Shown here piece after piece: positions 8,945 through 17,028 of a stretch of 64,000 nt of DNA. Below the pieces are notes generated by a model. That model did no database searches, had not been told where the DNA came from, and was given only the letters and a program-made list of their open reading frames with translations. A program made the position numbers and the translations under genes. Position 1 is the first letter of the stretch; each line of letters begins with the position of its first letter. The DNA lies in the NCBI RefSeq assembly GCF_030412785.1, contig NZ_CP125296.1, forward strand, positions 372,001 to 436,000, read 5' to 3'. This DNA is from Paraburkholderia sabiae (GTDB lineage: Bacteria; Pseudomonadota; Gammaproteobacteria; Burkholderiales; Burkholderiaceae).

Positions 8945-10494
8945 TGAACGGCGCCGAAAGCCTCGTCGCGACCCTGGTCGAACAGGACGTCGACATCTGC
9001 TTCGCGAACCCCGGCACGTCGGAGATGCATTTTCTCGCCGCGCTCGGCAACAACCCGAAGATGCGCAGCGTGCTGTGTCTGTTCGAAGGCGTGGCGACGG
9101 GCGCAGCCGACGGCTGGTACCGGATGAAGGACAAGCCGGCATCGGCGCTGCTGCACCTGGGGCCGGGTCTCGCGAACGGCCTTGCGAACATCCACAACGC
9201 GAAGCGTGCGTCGTCGGGGATGGTCAATGTCGTCGGCGAGCATTCGGTATCGCATCTGAAGTACGATCCGCCGCTTACGTCGGATATCGAAGGACTCGCG
9301 CGGCCTTTGAGTCACTGGGTGCGCCGCGCGGAATCAGCCGATACGATTGCGTGGGATACCGCGCAGGCCGTCGCGAAAGCCTGCGAGCATCCGGGGCAGA
9401 TCGCGACCCTGATCCTGCCCGGCGATACGTCGTGGCAGCAGACGAACGCTGTGCCTTTGTTGCCGCCGCCAGTTGAGGCTCGTCGCAAGACGCCGAGCGC
9501 CGAGCGCATCGAGCATGTCGCGCAGGTGCTGCGTTCGGGCGAGCCGACGCTGATCATTCTCGCCAACAAGGCGACGCGTGGCGCGGCGCTCGACAAGGCT
9601 GGCCGCGTTGCCGCTGCAACGGGCGCGAAGCTCGGCTCGCAGTTCTTCACGGCGCGCATCGAGCGCGGCGCGGGCCGCGTGCCCATTGCGCGCATTCCGT
9701 ACGCGGTTGCGCAGGCCACGGCCTTTCTCAAGGACTACAAGCATATCGTCACCGTCGAGACGACCGAACCCGTCGCGTTCTTCGCATACCCGGACAAGCC
9801 GAGTCTGCTGAAGTCCGAGGGAACGCTCGTGCATCCGCTCGTCGAAGCCGACGAGGACAGCGAACTCGCGTTCGACATGCTGCTTCAGGCGCTGGGCGCC
9901 ACCGGCACGGCAGCGCACTTGCAGCCGCGCATCGAAACACCGGTGCCGACGGGCGCGCTCAACCCGACAAGCATCGCGCATGCTTTGGCTGCGGCGCTGC
10001 CCGAGCACTGCATCGTCGTCGACGAATCGCTGACGACGGGCCGGGAGTCGATGAGCCTGACGATGGGCGCGCTGCCGCACGATCTCATCAACAACATGGG
10101 CGGCTCGATCGGTTACTCGACGCCCGTTGCGACGGGCGCGGCGCTCGCGTGTCCTGATCGCCGCGTGTTCTGCATGGTCGGCGACGGCAGCGCGATGTAC
10201 ACGATCCAGTCGCTGTGGACGCAGGCGCGCGAAAACCTGGACGTCACGACCATCATCTTCGCCAACAACAGCTACGCGATCCTCAAGGCCGAGTACGCGA
10301 ACATGGGCGCGGGTACGCCGGGCGAGCGCGCGCTGTCGATGATCGACATCGACAAGCCGCGCATCGACTGGCTCGCGATGGCCAAAAGCATGGGCGTGCC
10401 GGGCATCGCCGTCGACACGGCAGAGGGCTTCCACAAGGCGATGGTCGATTCGACGCGCGAGCCGGGCCCGTGCCTCATCGAGGTCCGGCTGTAA
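8944..10494 (+). CDS. ThDP-dependent acetolactate synthase-like / decarboxylase enzyme
   Basis: A 516-aa enzyme of the acetolactate synthase/benzoylformate decarboxylase superfamily. The N-terminal domain carries the catalytic Glu (Glu48 in LFEGVATGAADG). The central domain is reduced, and the C-terminal domain has the ThDP-Mg motif starting at GDGSA (Asp414) and ending in ANNSY. The ATG overlaps the upstream stop (TGATG), showing translational coupling. Catabolic homologues decarboxylate 2-oxo acids or cleave acyloins. Here it may process an oxo acid made by the preceding aldolase. It is unlikely to be the housekeeping acetolactate synthase because no small subunit is adjacent. Confidence 0.86.
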   Translation: MNGAESLVATLVEQDVDICFANPGTSEMHFLAALGNNPKMRSVLCLFEGVATGAADGWYRMKDKPASALLHLGPGLANGLANIHNAKRASSGMVNVVGEHSVSHLKYDPPLTSDIEGLARPLSHWVRRAESADTIAWDTAQAVAKACEHPGQIATLILPGDTSWQQTNAVPLLPPPVEARRKTPSAERIEHVAQVLRSGEPTLIILANKATRGAALDKAGRVAAATGAKLGSQFFTARIERGAGRVPIARIPYAVAQATAFLKDYKHIVTVETTEPVAFFAYPDKPSLLKSEGTLVHPLVEADEDSELAFDMLLQALGATGTAAHLQPRIETPVPTGALNPTSIAHALAAALPEHCIVVDESLTTGRESMSLTMGALPHDLINNMGGSIGYSTPVATGAALACPDRRVFCMVGDGSAMYTIQSLWTQARENLDVTTIIFANNSYAILKAEYANMGAGTPGERALSMIDIDKPRIDWLAMAKSMGVPGIAVDTAEGFHKAMVDSTREPGPCLIEVRL

Positions 10495-10532
10495 TTCGTT
10501 CTACAAGATACAAAGCATACGGAGAGACAAGC

Positions 10533-11426
10533 ATGACAACGACGCTGACAGGCGTGCCGACGTTGCGCACGAACCTGGCCGAATACGCAGTGACGAAAGC
10601 GATGCGCGACGGACGCGTGTCGTCTGACCTCGTTGCGCTGGACTTCTGCGGGCCGACGCCCGCGCACAACGGCTTCAAGGCGATGGTGCGCGAAAACAAA
10701 TTCGACGCGGGCGAACTCGCGATCGTCACGTTCCTGCAAGCGAAGGCGTACGGCAAGCCCTACGTGCTGCTGCCGACGCCTGTTTCAGGGCGTTTTCAGC
10801 ATCACTGCGCGGGCTACAACATCGACTTCGGTCATCTCGATCCGAAAGATATCGAAGGCAAGAAGGTCGGCGTGCGCACCTACACGCAGACGACGGCGCT
10901 GTGGATTCGCGGCATCCTGCGTCACGAATACGGCGTCGATCTCGACAAGGTCACGTGGATGACGCTCGGCGACGGGCATCTCGCCGAGTACAGCGATCCG
11001 TCGAACTGCCAGCGTCTGCCCGCAGGTTCGTCGATTCCGGAGATGATGCTCAAGGGCGAACTCGCGGCTGCGCTGCTCGGCGAAGACATGCCGAAGGACG
11101 AACGCGTGCGCACGCTGGTCCCCGACGCGCATGCGGCCGCGAAGGACTGGTTCGCGCGCACGGGCGTCGTGCCGATCAATCACATGTTCGTCGTGCACGA
11201 GAATCTGTCGAAGGAGAGGCCGGATATCGTGCGTGAGCTGTATCGGATGATCGTCGAAAGCCGCTCGCTCGCGGAAGGCGTGCCCGCGATCTTTCCGCCG
11301 CTCGGGTTGGAGGCGAACCGCGCGGGGCTGCAACTGGCCGTCGACTGGGCGCTCGATCAGAAGATCATTCCGCGACGCCTGTCCGTCGACGAACTGTTCG
11401 ACGATGTAACGGGCAGTCTTGGCTGA
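10533..11426 (+). CDS. 4,5-dihydroxyphthalate decarboxylase-like protein, copy 2
   Basis: A 297-aa protein of the same family as 5103-6074. Shared landmarks are DAGELAIVTFLQAKAYGKP, EGKKVGVRTYTQTT, a LPAGSSIPEMMLKGEL block and a PRRLSVDELF C-terminus. It has no signal peptide. The ATG at 10533 follows ggagag at 10521-10526. It is shorter than copy 1 (323 aa), mainly in the loop after the EMM motif. Two divergent family members in one operon suggest successive decarboxylations or a heteromeric enzyme. An unusual cytoplasmic binding role cannot be excluded. Confidence 0.8.
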   Translation: MTTTLTGVPTLRTNLAEYAVTKAMRDGRVSSDLVALDFCGPTPAHNGFKAMVRENKFDAGELAIVTFLQAKAYGKPYVLLPTPVSGRFQHHCAGYNIDFGHLDPKDIEGKKVGVRTYTQTTALWIRGILRHEYGVDLDKVTWMTLGDGHLAEYSDPSNCQRLPAGSSIPEMMLKGELAAALLGEDMPKDERVRTLVPDAHAAAKDWFARTGVVPINHMFVVHENLSKERPDIVRELYRMIVESRSLAEGVPAIFPPLGLEANRAGLQLAVDWALDQKIIPRRLSVDELFDDVTGSLG

Positions 11427-11474
11427 GTGCTGGACATCCGCGCCGGCCAGAACAAAAAATATCGGAGACGACAG

Positions 11475-12776
11475 GTGGAGACCATTCGACGGAAGGCGGC
11501 GCGGCCCGAGAACCGCTGGGCCATTCTCGTGCTGCTTGCGCTCGGGCTGATGATCTCCCACATGGACCGCACGAGCATGTCCGCGGCTTTCGCGGACACT
11601 CGCTTCGTGGGGGAATTCGCGCTGTCGCATGTCGAGCGCGGCTGGCTCGGCTCGGCGATGTTCTGGTCGTACGGGCTGCTGCAGATGCCGATGGGCTGGC
11701 TGGTGGACCGCTACGGCGTGAAGTGGCCTTACTCGATCTGTTTCCTGCTGTGGTGTCTTGCGGCAGCGGCGACGGGTGTCGTCACGACGTTGTCGGCGCT
11801 GATCGTCGTGCGTCTGCTGATCGGCGCCGCCGAATCGGTGGTCGTCCCCGCCACGTATCGCTATCTGGCGAACAACTTCGATGAAAGCCGCAAGGGCACG
11901 GCGCTCGGCATCTACTCGATCGGCGGAAAGATGGGGCCGGCGCTGGGCGCACCCGTCGCCGCGTGGCTGATCGCGTCGAGTTCGTGGAAGACGATGTTCA
12001 TCGTGACGGGGCTTGCGGGACTGATCTGGCTGATGCCGTGGCAACTGCTGCTCAACAACGACTTTCCATCGAAGACCGAACTGGCGGCGGCCAAACGACG
12101 CGCGGCCTCGGTGCCGCTCGGCAATCTTCTGTCGAGCCCTGTCGTGTGGGGCGGCTTGATCACCAACTTCTGCTACAGCTATTTCGCGTTCTACTGCATG
12201 ACGTGGATGCCCGCGTATCTGGTCGAACAGCGTGGACTGTCGCTGCGTCAATCGGGGCTGTATACGTTTTTCAGTTTCGCGGGCATCGCCGTCGTGGCGG
12301 CATTCGCAGGATGGGCCGCGGACCGGCTGATCGCGCGCGGCCGCGATGCCGTCGTCGTGCGCAAGTCGTTTATCGTCGCGGGGTTTGTCGGCGCGACGAC
12401 TGTGTTGCTCGGCGCTTATACGCGCTCGGCGCAGATGGCGTTGTTCTGGAACGTCGTATCGCTTTCGCTGTTGGGACTGGTCACCGCGAACAATCTCGCT
12501 CTCGTCAAACTCACGTTGATTCCGAAGCAGGCGGTCGGTTTGAATACGGGCTTGCAGCAAGTGGCGACGAGTTTCGCGGGCGGTGTGTCGGCGAGTCTCT
12601 CAGGCTGGCTGCTTCATGTGGGACACAGCTACACGCTGCCGATGCTGGCCATTTTCATGTTCCTGTTGCTTGGAGCGAGCAGCACTGTCGTGTTGCTGCG
12701 CCGAAAGTGGGCGCCGAAGGTCAATGTGACCGAACTGGAAGGGCAGCAGCCCGATCAGCGTGCGTCGATAACCTGA
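11475..12776 (+). CDS. MFS transporter, anion:cation symporter (ACS)-like
   Basis: A 433-aa permease with twelve predicted helices. The loop 2-3 motif GWLVDRYGVKWPYS and the HMDRTSMSAA start of the first helix are typical of the ACS family, which carries organic acids such as aromatic acids, tartrate or glucarate. The preferred start is GTG 11475, because cggag lies 7 nt before it. An upstream in-frame GTG at 11427, directly after the previous stop, would add 16 residues without an RBS. It is the last gene of the operon from 5103 and probably imports its substrate. Confidence 0.85.
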   Translation: METIRRKAARPENRWAILVLLALGLMISHMDRTSMSAAFADTRFVGEFALSHVERGWLGSAMFWSYGLLQMPMGWLVDRYGVKWPYSICFLLWCLAAAATGVVTTLSALIVVRLLIGAAESVVVPATYRYLANNFDESRKGTALGIYSIGGKMGPALGAPVAAWLIASSSWKTMFIVTGLAGLIWLMPWQLLLNNDFPSKTELAAAKRRAASVPLGNLLSSPVVWGGLITNFCYSYFAFYCMTWMPAYLVEQRGLSLRQSGLYTFFSFAGIAVVAAFAGWAADRLIARGRDAVVVRKSFIVAGFVGATTVLLGAYTRSAQMALFWNVVSLSLLGLVTANNLALVKLTLIPKQAVGLNTGLQQVATSFAGGVSASLSGWLLHVGHSYTLPMLAIFMFLLLGASSTVVLLRRKWAPKVNVTELEGQQPDQRASIT

Positions 12777-12777
12777 C

Positions 12778-12810
12778 GGTTAAAGCGCACGCCTTTTTAT
12801 TCAATAGACG
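12778..12810 (+). promoter_or_regulatory. Bipartite promoter-like motif, copy 2
   Basis: GGTTAA (12778-12783), 17 bp, TCAATAGACG (12801-12810). It starts 2 bp after the stop of the preceding MFS gene and ends 116 bp before the ATG at 12927. An A/T immediately before the second block is shared with copy 1 (ATTCAATAGACGG is identical in both). It is the likely transcription start region of the 12927 gene. Confidence 0.6.
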
Positions 12811-12926
12811 GCTGGCGCACGGATGCCGATGATTGCGTCGTCGTCAATCTGCAGTATCCGCTTTATGCCAACAAGAACTTTCGATCATCACGCGCGCGTC
12901 TTCGACACGGAAGGCGGGTCATCGAC

Positions 12927-14192
12927 ATGACGCGCATCAACGATACAGCGTCGCCGGCGATCGAGGCGCACACCGGAATAAGTCCCTTGCTGCAGTATTC
13001 ATCGCTGACACGCTTTCTGATCGCACGCGTCGGCTCCATCACCGCGCAGCAGATGCTGATGCTGGCGATCAGCTGGCACATGTACGACCTGACGTCGAGC
13101 GCGTGGTATCTCGGTCTCGTCGGGCTCTTCCAGTTCATTCCCGGACTCGCCACGACCTTCGTCGCCGGACACTGCGCCGACCGCATGCATCGCGGGCAGA
13201 TCGTCGCCGTGTGTCTCGCGGCGCAGGCCGTCACGGCCGCGCTGCTGGCCGTATCGACGATGTCTCACGTCGTAACGCGCGATCTGCTGCTGGGCCTTTC
13301 GCTCGTACTCGGCGCGATCCGGCCGTTTCAGATGTCGGGCCAGCAGGCGCTTCTGCCGATGCTCGTTCCGCAGAACCTGCTGGCGCGTTCGATGGCGCTC
13401 AGCGCGGTGGTGCAGCAGGTGTGTGTGATCGCGGGCCCGGCGTTGGGCGGCCTGCTGTTCGCGACGGGCGTCAACGCGCTGTATCTGATGTGCGCGGCCG
13501 TGTTCTGCGTGAGTGCCGTGATGTACGCGCTGATTCGCTACGACTACGTTGCGCCGCCGCGCGAGCCCGTCACGGCAGAGACCGTGCTTGCCGGCTTGCG
13601 CTTCGTGTGGAGCAATCCGTTGCTGCTCGGCGGCATCTCGCTCGATCTGTTCGCCGTGCTGTTCGGCGGCGCGACCGCGCTGCTGCCTGTCTACGCAAAA
13701 GAGATCCTCCACGTCGGGCCGCAAGGACTCGGCTTGCTGCGCTCGGCGCCCGCCGTGGGCGCCTTGTGCGTCGGGCTGATGCTGTCGCGGCGCGCGATCG
13801 TCAACGGCGTCGGCAAGAAGCTGCTCGTGGCCGTAGCGGTGTATGGAATCGCGATCGTCGCATTCGGCGTGTCGCGATCGTTTCTGCTTTCGCTGTTGCT
13901 GCTCGCGATCTCAGGCGGCGCCGACACGATCAGCGTGATCGTGCGGCAGACGCTCATTCAACTGGAAACGCCGGATCGCATGCGAGGGCGCGTTGCGGCG
14001 GTGAACACGCTGTTCATCGGCGCGAGCAATCAACTCGGTGAATTCGAATCCGGCGTGACGGCGACGGTGTTCGGTGTGATCGGCTCAGTTGTGCTCGGCG
14101 GCTGCGCGACGGTGCTCGTCAGCGTCGCGTGGAGCCGCCTGTTCAAGCCGCTCGCGAGGCGCGATGCGTTGTACGAGGGAAGAGCCCATTAA
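12927..14192 (+). CDS. MFS transporter, MFS_3 / exporter-like
   Basis: A 421-aa major facilitator protein resembling the MFS_3 (enterobactin-exporter-like) group. It has about twelve helices, a conserved GHCADRMHRGQIV loop, and an ETPDRMRGRVAAVNTLFIGASNQLGEFESG segment characteristic of this group. It is flanked by two copies of the GGTTAA-N17-TCAATAGACG motif, so it is probably a separate transcription unit from the catabolic operon upstream. It is likely an efflux carrier for a small molecule; the substrate is unknown. The frame is open upstream to the previous stop, but the only standard start with purine-rich leader (ggaaggcgg) is at 12927. Confidence 0.83.
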   Translation: MTRINDTASPAIEAHTGISPLLQYSSLTRFLIARVGSITAQQMLMLAISWHMYDLTSSAWYLGLVGLFQFIPGLATTFVAGHCADRMHRGQIVAVCLAAQAVTAALLAVSTMSHVVTRDLLLGLSLVLGAIRPFQMSGQQALLPMLVPQNLLARSMALSAVVQQVCVIAGPALGGLLFATGVNALYLMCAAVFCVSAVMYALIRYDYVAPPREPVTAETVLAGLRFVWSNPLLLGGISLDLFAVLFGGATALLPVYAKEILHVGPQGLGLLRSAPAVGALCVGLMLSRRAIVNGVGKKLLVAVAVYGIAIVAFGVSRSFLLSLLLLAISGGADTISVIVRQTLIQLETPDRMRGRVAAVNTLFIGASNQLGEFESGVTATVFGVIGSVVLGGCATVLVSVAWSRLFKPLARRDALYEGRAH

Positions 14193-14198
14193 CGCTTC

Positions 14199-14231
14199 GG
14201 TTAAGACATCGGATTGGAGTCTCAATAGACG
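14199..14231 (+). promoter_or_regulatory. Bipartite promoter-like motif, copy 3
   Basis: GGTTAA (14199-14204), 17 bp, TCAATAGACG (14222-14231). It lies 6 bp after the preceding MFS stop and 56 bp before the small gene at 14288. Its spacer has no similarity to those of copies 1 and 2, so conservation is confined to the two blocks. Confidence 0.6.
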
Positions 14232-14287
14232 TCGTTCAGCCAGCGCACGATCATAAGCATAGACAGGTCGGACGTTTGGAGACGGAT

Positions 14288-14518
14288 ATGGGCGATCAGT
14301 GCAGATCCCTTCGAGTTCTCATCGAGGAGTGGTTCGGAAGCGGCGAACGATTCAAGGTGACGCGGCCAGATCGATCGAAAACACTGTCATGCCGGGTCGT
14401 CAGAGTCGAAGTGATGCGTGCGTCCGGAACATTGGCGATCGTCTTCTTTCGTCATCGCGACGGCTCATGGTGTGTCTATCCGCCTCCCATCGTTCCGCCG
14501 ACATTTCTCGGATGCTAA
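14288..14518 (+). CDS. Small conserved-looking hypothetical protein (76 aa)
   Basis: A 76-aa protein beginning [17 protein letters not shown]. The chosen ATG has a ggag box 6 nt upstream and lies just after promoter-like motif copy 3. The middle is basic, and the last part is a compact beta-rich stretch ([15 protein letters not shown]) with no signal peptide or membrane helix. Similar short proteins exist in Burkholderiaceae as far as I recall, but I cannot name a domain. It precedes the aldehyde dehydrogenase gene by 55 bp. An upstream extension of the frame would overlap the MFS gene and is not supported. Confidence 0.6.
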   Translation: MGDQCRSLRVLIEEWFGSGERFKVTRPDRSKTLSCRVVRVEVMRASGTLAIVFFRHRDGSWCVYPPPIVPPTFLGC

Positions 14519-14573
14519 CCACACTGCTCCGCGCCAGAAGAATGAATCCATCGAAAACGTTCAGGAAATCAGC

Positions 14574-16175
14574 ATGACAATCACAGGCGAAATGCTCATC
14601 GGCTTCTCCTCGGTGCGAGGCAACGAGGGTGAACAGCGCGCGTTCAATCCCGCGACCCATTCGGAAATCGCGGAGCCGGTATTCGGCATGGGCGGTGTCG
14701 CGGAAGTCGGGCGCGCGGCGTCGCTGGCTGCGCAGGCTTTCGATGTCTACCGCAATGCTCCGCTCGCAAAGCGCGCGGCATTTCTCGAAGCGATTGCCGA
14801 CAATATTCTGGATCTCGGCGACGAACTCATCGAGCGCGCGCATGCCGAGACGGGCTTGCCACTCCAGCGCCTGCAAGGAGAGCGTGCGCGCACGGTCGGT
14901 CAGTTGCGGCTGTTTGCACAGGTCGTGCGGGACGGGCACTTTCTCGGCTCGACGATCGACCATGCGCAGCCCGAACGTCAACCTTTGCCGCGTGCGGACC
15001 TGCGTCTCGCGAAAGTGCCTGTCGGTCCCGTTGCCGTGTTCGGCGCGAGCAACTTTCCGCTCGCGTTCTCCGTTGCGGGAGGCGATACGGCGTCGGCGCT
15101 GGCCGCGGGCGCGCCCGTCGTGGTCAAGGCGCACAGCGCGCATCTGGGCACGTCGAAGCTGGTGGGCTGCGCGATCCAGAAGGCAGTAAAAGAAAACGGC
15201 TTGCCAGAAGGCACTTTCTCGCTGCTGTTCGGTTCGGGCCGCACGCTCGGCGAAGCGCTGGTGTCGCATCCGGCGGTCAAGGCGGTCGGCTTCACGGGCT
15301 CGCGGCAGGGCGGACTCGCACTGTTGCGCATCGCGAACGCTCGCGCCGAGCCGATTCCCGTGTATGCGGAGATGAGCAGCATCAATCCCGTATTCCTGTT
15401 TCCGGCTGCGCTCGAAAACCGTGCTGAAGCAATCGGCCGCGCGTTCGTCGATTCTCTGACGATGGGTGCAGGCCAGTTCTGCACGAATCCCGGCCTCGTA
15501 CTCGCCGTCGATGGCGCGGGCCTCGACAGGTTCGTGCAGGCAGCAAGCGAAGCGTTGACCACCAGGCCGGCTCAGACGATGTTGACGCCCGGCATCTTCG
15601 ATGCGTACTGCGCGGGAACCCGCAATGTCGACGCAGTTGAGGGCGTGGAGAAGGTCGCGCAGGGGCAACCGGCAGGTGAGCGCGCAAATGCCGCGCAGGC
15701 TGCGCTCTACGTGACCGATGCACAGCGCCTGCTCAACTCGCCTGAACTCGAGGCGGAGATGTTCGGACCGGCATCCGTCGTGATTCGCGCGCGCAATGTT
15801 GATGAACTGCTGGAGGTGGCAGAACACATTGAAGGGCAGCTCACCGTGACGCTGCAAATAGATGCAGCGGATCATGCCGACGCGCAGCGCCTGTTGCCCG
15901 TGCTCGAAAGAAAGGCTGGCCGCATTCTGGCCAATGGCTTCCCGACGGGCGTCGAAGTCTGCCACGCGATGGTTCACGGCGGCCCGTTCCCATCGACTTC
16001 GAATGCGATGTTCACGTCGGTGGGCGCGACGGCCATCGATCGATTCCTGCGTCCCGTCTGCTATCAGGATCTACCTGATGCGTTGCTTCCGGACGCGTTG
16101 AAGGAGCGCAATCCTTTGGGCGTGTGGCGCTTCGTCGACGGCGAAAAAACGGCGCCCGCGCAAACGGCTAATTAA
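14574..16175 (+). CDS. Alpha-ketoglutarate semialdehyde dehydrogenase-type aldehyde dehydrogenase
   Basis: A 533-aa NAD(P)-dependent aldehyde dehydrogenase of the KGSADH subgroup, which oxidises 2,5-dioxopentanoate to 2-oxoglutarate at the end of glucarate/galactarate, pentose or hydroxyproline routes. The catalytic Cys303 ([10 protein letters not shown]) and Glu266 (YAEMSSINP) are present. The [10 protein letters not shown] motif and the [14 protein letters not shown]-terminal stretch are typical of this subgroup. A weak RBS (cagga) precedes the ATG. A uronate dehydrogenase-like gene lies 7 kb downstream in the same island, which supports a sugar-acid link, but the intervening dehydratases are not in the window. 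Confidence 0.87.
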   Translation: MTITGEMLIGFSSVRGNEGEQRAFNPATHSEIAEPVFGMGGVAEVGRAASLAAQAFDVYRNAPLAKRAAFLEAIADNILDLGDELIERAHAETGLPLQRLQGERARTVGQLRLFAQVVRDGHFLGSTIDHAQPERQPLPRADLRLAKVPVGPVAVFGASNFPLAFSVAGGDTASALAAGAPVVVKAHSAHLGTSKLVGCAIQKAVKENGLPEGTFSLLFGSGRTLGEALVSHPAVKAVGFTGSRQGGLALLRIANARAEPIPVYAEMSSINPVFLFPAALENRAEAIGRAFVDSLTMGAGQFCTNPGLVLAVDGAGLDRFVQAASEALTTRPAQTMLTPGIFDAYCAGTRNVDAVEGVEKVAQGQPAGERANAAQAALYVTDAQRLLNSPELEAEMFGPASVVIRARNVDELLEVAEHIEGQLTVTLQIDAADHADAQRLLPVLERKAGRILANGFPTGVEVCHAMVHGGPFPSTSNAMFTSVGATAIDRFLRPVCYQDLPDALLPDALKERNPLGVWRFVDGEKTAPAQTAN

Positions 16176-16310
16176 TCTGTGATGCTAAATAAATGTCAGA
16201 TTGAAAACTGATCGTTTACCCTGATGGCGCAACCTGCTAAGCTGTGATTGCTGCCTGCGTTCATGTCGAGCGCAGGCTTTAAAAGCAATACTCAGAGAGG
16301 TGGGGTTGCC

Positions 16311-16595
16311 ATGAGATCGCTAGCCAAAACTGTCGCTGTCCTGTTCGTGCTTGCTGTGCCCGTCGCTGCGTTCGCGCAATCGACGCAGTCGCCAATCACA
16401 CGCGCGCAGGTTCGCGCGGAACTGGTTCAGGCCGAGAAAGACGGTTACAGTCCGCTCGCGTGGGCCGATTATCCGTATGGCGAAATTCAGGCTGCGGAAT
16501 TCCGCGCCGCTGCGCATAACGCGAAAGCCGCTGATGCGTCCGGTTATGGTCCTGCAACGAACGGCACTTCGCAGTCGGGCGATATCGCCAGGTGA
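16311..16595 (+). CDS. DUF4148 domain secreted protein
   Basis: A 94-aa protein with a cleavable signal peptide (hydrophobic core, then VAAFAQ) and a DUF4148 body: TRAQVRAELVQAEKDGYSP, then DYPYGEIQAAE. DUF4148 proteins are small periplasmic or outer proteins, numerous in Burkholderiaceae and of unknown function. A purine-rich RBS (agagagg) precedes the ATG. A sigma-70-like promoter, TTTACC-17-TAAGCT, can be read at about 16214-16242. The gene stands alone between the aldehyde dehydrogenase and the binding-protein gene. Confidence 0.85.
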   Translation: MRSLAKTVAVLFVLAVPVAAFAQSTQSPITRAQVRAELVQAEKDGYSPLAWADYPYGEIQAAEFRAAAHNAKAADASGYGPATNGTSQSGDIAR

Positions 16596-17028
16596 TCGTC
16601 GGGTGATCCTCAGTGAAGGGCCGTGATTTCTGGCCCTGAGAGGCGACAACGGGCCGACCATTGCCGCTTCGCCCAATATCTGACGGCTGATTTTCTTCGC
16701 TGCTTTGCTATCGCTCGAAGGTCGCGACTGGATGATCTCATCCACGTCCGCACGCACATACTCCCACCTCAATCTCGCGATCTTTCCGTAAGATCCGGAC
16801 GTCCTCAGGGCGAACCGAGGCCTCTCGCGAGCTTCTCCTGACGATTTCGCCCCCTCGAAAACCCTGGCTCAGCGGGCTTTTTTGATCCGTTGACATATGA
16901 CGTCTCACCTAATACCTTGTGTCCATGGCGCGACCGGCAAACAGTTTTCGGGCCGTGCCCGCCGATGTCAGCCTGCCGCCGCGCAGGGCGGACGCAGTTC
17001 ATCCATTCGCAAACCGCTGAGGTATCAG
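16596..17028. other. Intergenic region before the LivK-type gene
   Basis: About 430 bp with no supported gene. The right half contains TTGACATATGA at 16890-16900, shared with the hyuA upstream region, and a T-run at about 16878-16883. The left half shows nothing recognisable. It probably holds the promoter and leader of the gene at 17029. Confidence 0.6.
16890..16900 (+). promoter_or_regulatory. Candidate GntR/FadR-type operator, site A
   Basis: TTGACATATGA, 128 bp before the start of the binding-protein gene. The identical 11-mer is found upstream of hyuA (28206-28216), and its TGACATAT core upstream of gntR (20579-20586). Both 11-mer sites are followed by a TGACGTCT-type stretch and CAC or TAC. 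The TTGACA half could also serve as a -35 box, so binding could block a promoter. Confidence 0.5.

Noticed and set aside
12784..12926. Open frame upstream of the MFS gene at 12927 that looks protein-like (DDCVVVNLQYPLY).
   Set aside because: No start codon with a ribosome-binding site exists in it, and the promoter-like motif copy 2 lies in the same stretch. I treat it as leader DNA.
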